A DNA stretch of 36,413 bases, taken from GCA-2693325 sp964011675 (GTDB taxonomy: Bacteria > Latescibacterota > UBA2968 > UBA8231). Numbering within the stretch: position 1 is the stretch's first letter; every line of letters begins with the position of its first letter. Positions 33,634 through 36,413 of the stretch are shown here, in pieces. The position numbers and the translations under genes are program-made. The notes beneath the pieces are model-generated. The model had not been told where the DNA came from. It searched no databases and was given only the letters and a program-made list of their open reading frames with translations. The stretch spans positions 1 to 36,413 of the forward strand of contig CAXGPR010000032.1 in the NCBI GenBank assembly GCA_964011675.1, written 5' to 3'.

Positions 33634-35331
33634 ATGACAGATAGAGAATACTTAAGCCAAGCGCTCATGCAGCGCGACAGACGCAGCTATACTGCATACA
33701 GAGACCTGTGCGGATGCTATGATATGAGTACCTTTAAACTCCATATCGATCACGTGCAGGCCGATCCATTTGCAGCGCCGAGTCGCGTGCGCGTCTGCGT
33801 GCCTGCGCGCAAAGCATCCTACCCAGCGCACACCTACAGCAGCCAGAGCCGAGCTACTGCTCTATGCACGTATCTAATAGACGAGTTTGCCGCACGGGCG
33901 CGGCGCTGGAACGGCTCCGCAATACCCAAGGGCAAGCCGCCCATCGCGATCGCTGAGGCAGGCCAGCAGTTCTTGCAGCGAAGCGCAATGCAGGTATCCC
34001 AAGACGGCGTCGAAGCCCGTTTCACCCTGCACTTGCCGGCTCATGGGCGGAAAATCGCAGGTGAACAGGCCGTGCAGCTTCTCTGCGAGTGTGTGCCCAG
34101 CATCGTTGAAAAATCGCTCTTCTATTCGGCGAACGATCCAGCGGCAATTTCACAGTATATCGCTACCAGCGAAGATGCATGCGCGCTACGCGCACAGCTC
34201 AAAGAGCAGAATCTCATCGCTTTTATCGCCGACGACAGCATACTGCCCCGCCGCTCGGGCATAGACGATCGGCCGCTGCACTCGGGCGCCGTTCCCTTCA
34301 AAAGCCCGCAGTCGCTGCGCGTCCGCATGGAACTGCCCCACGCCGGTCCCGTAGCGGGTATGGGCATTAGACCTGGCGTTACGCTGCTTGCCGGCGGTGG
34401 TTTTCACGGTAAATCAACGCTGCTGCGCGCCCTTTCACATGGCGTTTATAACCACCGTCCCAACGACGGACGCCACCAGATCGCGTGCGATGAAAGTGCC
34501 GTTTCTATACGAGCTGAAGACGGTCGTTGCGTATCCGCAGTTGATATCTCTCCCTTTATCGATGGACTGCCGCTTGGACGCACGACGGCACCACTTACCA
34601 GTGACAACGCATCGGGTTCTACGTCACAGGCAGCCAATTTAGTAGAAGCCGTGGAAATCGGGGCGCGCGTATTGCTGATTGACGAAGACACCGCCGCCAC
34701 CAACTTCATGGTCCGCGATGCGCGCATGCAGCAGCTCATTCCGGACGAGCCCATTATGCCGCTAGTTGACAGCGTGCGCGCGCTGTATGAACGAGAAGGG
34801 GTATCTACCATCTTGGTAGTCGGCGGCAGCGGCGCCTATCTCGACGTGGCTGACTGCGTCATATCTATGAAGAATTATCAGCCCTACGACATCACCGAAC
34901 AGGCGCGCGTCGTTGCCGCGGCGCACCCCAACCCACGCCCTGTAGTCCGCACCCTCTCCCTCTCTCGGACGCGGCGCATTCCGCAGCCAGGCGGCCTCGA
35001 GCTTCGACGGGGCACGCGGCGCTACAGCGCGCGAGCGCACGGACGCCACAAAGTGACGCTGGGGCGAGAAACAATTGATATGCGCTACGTAGCACAGCTA
35101 GTAGACAGCGGCCAAACTCAGGCACTGGCCCGCGCGCTCCTGTGTGCCTACACCCAACATATCAACGGCAAACGGCCGCTAGTAGACATAGTAGAGTCTA
35201 TCATGGAGGATATTGCCCAACGCGGACTGGACTGCCTTGACGAACGATTGGTAGGTGATCTCGTTCTGTTTCGTCGCCACGAGCTAGCCGCCGCCATGAA
35301 TAGACTGCGTCCCCTCGAAATGGGCACATAG
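33634..35331 (+). CDS. Predicted ATPase of the 'ABC class' (PF09818-type)
   Basis: A 565-residue soluble protein that matches the stand-alone 'ABC class' ATPases. The conserved lead HIDHVQADPFAAPSRVRV begins at residue 38. The Walker A equivalent is GGGFHGKST (254-262), the signature-like loop is SGSTSQ (327-332), and Walker B is VLLIDED (346-352). There is no membrane segment, so it is not a transporter by itself. The biological role of the family is not known. The start at 33634 has no visible ribosome site; ATG at 33667 is the next option, but residues before it also look conserved. It is divergent from the TrpD2-like gene. Confidence 0.88.
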   Translation: MTDREYLSQALMQRDRRSYTAYRDLCGCYDMSTFKLHIDHVQADPFAAPSRVRVCVPARKASYPAHTYSSQSRATALCTYLIDEFAARARRWNGSAIPKGKPPIAIAEAGQQFLQRSAMQVSQDGVEARFTLHLPAHGRKIAGEQAVQLLCECVPSIVEKSLFYSANDPAAISQYIATSEDACALRAQLKEQNLIAFIADDSILPRRSGIDDRPLHSGAVPFKSPQSLRVRMELPHAGPVAGMGIRPGVTLLAGGGFHGKSTLLRALSHGVYNHRPNDGRHQIACDESAVSIRAEDGRCVSAVDISPFIDGLPLGRTTAPLTSDNASGSTSQAANLVEAVEIGARVLLIDEDTAATNFMVRDARMQQLIPDEPIMPLVDSVRALYEREGVSTILVVGGSGAYLDVADCVISMKNYQPYDITEQARVVAAAHPNPRPVVRTLSLSRTRRIPQPGGLELRRGTRRYSARAHGRHKVTLGRETIDMRYVAQLVDSGQTQALARALLCAYTQHINGKRPLVDIVESIMEDIAQRGLDCLDERLVGDLVLFRRHELAAAMNRLRPLEMGT

Positions 35332-35405
35332 TCAACGCGCTGTTTATACTTATATTTTATGACGTAATTGGCCCGACGATACCGCATTACAGAAAGAGAA
35401 ATTCC

Positions 35406-35816
35406 ATGTCCAAGCTTATGGCACTCGGTGCGTGTTTACTCCTGGTAGGCGCGTGCTCAACCTCAGAGCCATCTCCAATGTTTGCACAGTATATCGCCGC
35501 GCAAGAGGCGCTGGCAGACGACAACTTCACTGGGGCTCAGCAGGCGTTAAAAAGTATGGCCGATGCAGCGACAGAGTCACTGCGCCCGTTGGCCAGTTCG
35601 GCTGCCAGCAGTGGTGATATAAAGACCATGCGCGCGGCCTTTAAGCCACTTTCTGAATCCGTGATAGAAGGCGAAATACCCGAAGGATACGTAAAGGCTT
35701 TTTGCCCCATGGCCGACGGTGACCGCGGCGCCTCCTGGGTTCAGAAAGACGGGGCCTCCCTCATGAACCCCTATTTTGGCGCCTCCATGCTGCACTGTGG
35801 TATATTCAAGGATTAG
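35406..35816 (+). CDS. Lipoprotein with DUF3347-type domain
   Basis: A 136-residue exported lipoprotein. A signal with lipobox LVGAC gives lipidation at C17. The rest resembles DUF3347: helical repeats around AQYIAAQEALADDNF, then CPMADGDRGASW and NPYFGASMLHCG near the end. Two cysteines (about 99 and 131) and several Met/His residues in these motifs fit a metal-binding role, as in copper-efflux (CusB-like) proteins that carry this domain. AGAAAGAG lies upstream of the ATG. An ABC ATPase gene starts 46 bases later. Metal binding is inference from family context. Confidence 0.78.
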   Translation: MSKLMALGACLLLVGACSTSEPSPMFAQYIAAQEALADDNFTGAQQALKSMADAATESLRPLASSAASSGDIKTMRAAFKPLSESVIEGEIPEGYVKAFCPMADGDRGASWVQKDGASLMNPYFGASMLHCGIFKD

Positions 35817-35862
35817 TGCTATTGACCCGTTTACCCACAGACCAACGCGTTAGTTACTCTTT

Positions 35863-36413
35863 ATGATACACGTAGACAACGTCACGAGACGGTACGGATC
35901 TCTAACGGCCGTAGATTGCGTCAGCTTTGACGTAGAAACCAACGAAATCGTCGGCTTTGTCGGACCCAATGGCGCCGGCAAGAGCACGATGCTCAAAATG
36001 CTCTCGACGTTCTTGCTACCCACGGAAGGGCAGATCGCCGTAGACGGATTTGACGTAGTGGAAAATCCGCTGGCCGTGCGACAGCGAATAGGGTATTTAT
36101 CGGGCGACACCCCGCTTTACCGCGAGATGCGAGTTGATAAATTTCTGCGCTTTATAGGGCGAGCACGCGGACTCGAAGGAGAGAACTTGGAGCAGGGCTT
36201 TGAATGGGCCGTTGACGTCTGCGGTTTGGACGCCGTATTACTGCAGCGAGTCGACGAGTGTTCAACCGGTTTTCGCCAGCGAATTGGCTTGGCCACGGCC
36301 CTTATCCACGATCCACCCATCCTACTGCTCGACGAGCCTACACACGGCTTTGACCCCATGCAGGTCATAGCGTTCAGAGACATGTTGATGCGCCTTAAGA
36401 CAGACCGCGCCAT
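35863..36413 (+). CDS. ABC transporter ATP-binding protein (GldA-like), C-terminus cut by window edge
   Basis: The first 183 residues of an ABC ATPase. Walker A is GPNGAGKST (34-42) and Walker B is ILLLDEP (153-159). The signature loop reads STGFRQR (134-140) instead of LSGGQQR, which resembles GldA-type and other ABC-2 ATPases with a SKGYRQR motif. The H-loop is beyond the window. Its permease partner should lie downstream. The lipoprotein just upstream may belong to the same transport or secretion unit. Confidence 0.9.
   Translation, partial: MIHVDNVTRRYGSLTAVDCVSFDVETNEIVGFVGPNGAGKSTMLKMLSTFLLPTEGQIAVDGFDVVENPLAVRQRIGYLSGDTPLYREMRVDKFLRFIGRARGLEGENLEQGFEWAVDVCGLDAVLLQRVDECSTGFRQRIGLATALIHDPPILLLDEPTHGFDPMQVIAFRDMLMRLKTDRA

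Overview
This is a gene-dense bacterial window with roughly balanced to moderately high GC. Intergenic gaps are short, and once starts are corrected no gap exceeds about 230 bases. I see no rRNA, tRNA, CRISPR array, insertion sequence or phage gene. Four features suggest an uncultured FCB-like or candidate-phylum heterotroph of the Latescibacterota/Poribacteria kind. They are four phytanoyl-CoA-dioxygenase-like (PhyH) oxygenases, three enolase-superfamily sugar-acid dehydratase homologues, a DUF6785-like membrane protein, and three secreted proteins ending in FlgD-like/type IX-like sorting modules. That taxonomic placement is inference; no marker gene settles it.

Layout. Positions 1-882 hold a fatty acid desaturase (minus strand, cut by the window edge). 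Positions 1025-3682 hold a plus-strand unit of two overlapping PhyH oxygenases and a nucleoside hydrolase. It is followed by topoisomerase III (topB) with a duplicated C-terminal zinc module and by a third PhyH gene. Positions 7307-9764 hold the minus-strand pair metY-metX (direct sulfhydrylation route to homocysteine), with a striking 14-bp hairpin near the start of metX. Next come a DUF6785-like membrane protein (minus) divergent from a fourth PhyH, then a mannonate-dehydratase-like enzyme divergent from a galactonate-dehydratase-like enzyme. A VOC-fold protein (minus) is divergent from selO. A secreted HExxH metalloprotease (minus) and hemB (plus) follow.

A perfect bidirectional terminator at 20494-20544 separates hemB from a long minus-strand run (28010 to 20552). 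In transcription order this is a secreted GH5 glycosidase, a LicC-like nucleotidyltransferase, a stand-alone MetE catalytic-domain protein, a large secreted discoidin-like protein, and a second stand-alone MetE-domain protein. From 28108 the plus strand carries another enolase-superfamily dehydratase, a Gfo/Idh/MocA oxidoreductase, a zinc-ribbon rhomboid protease and a NUDIX hydrolase. A TrpD2-like protein (minus) and an 'ABC class' predicted ATPase (plus) are divergent. The window ends with a DUF3347-type lipoprotein and a partial GldA-like ABC ATPase.

Two themes stand out. One is catabolism of carbohydrates and sugar acids: GH5, three dehydratases, Gfo/Idh, a putative carrier and PhyH oxygenases. 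The other is methionine and methyl chemistry: MetY, MetX and two short MetE-type proteins that keep all four zinc ligands but lack the N-terminal half of MetE. The least expected arrangement is the tight LicC-like/MetE-core/secreted-protein unit at 21688-25879.
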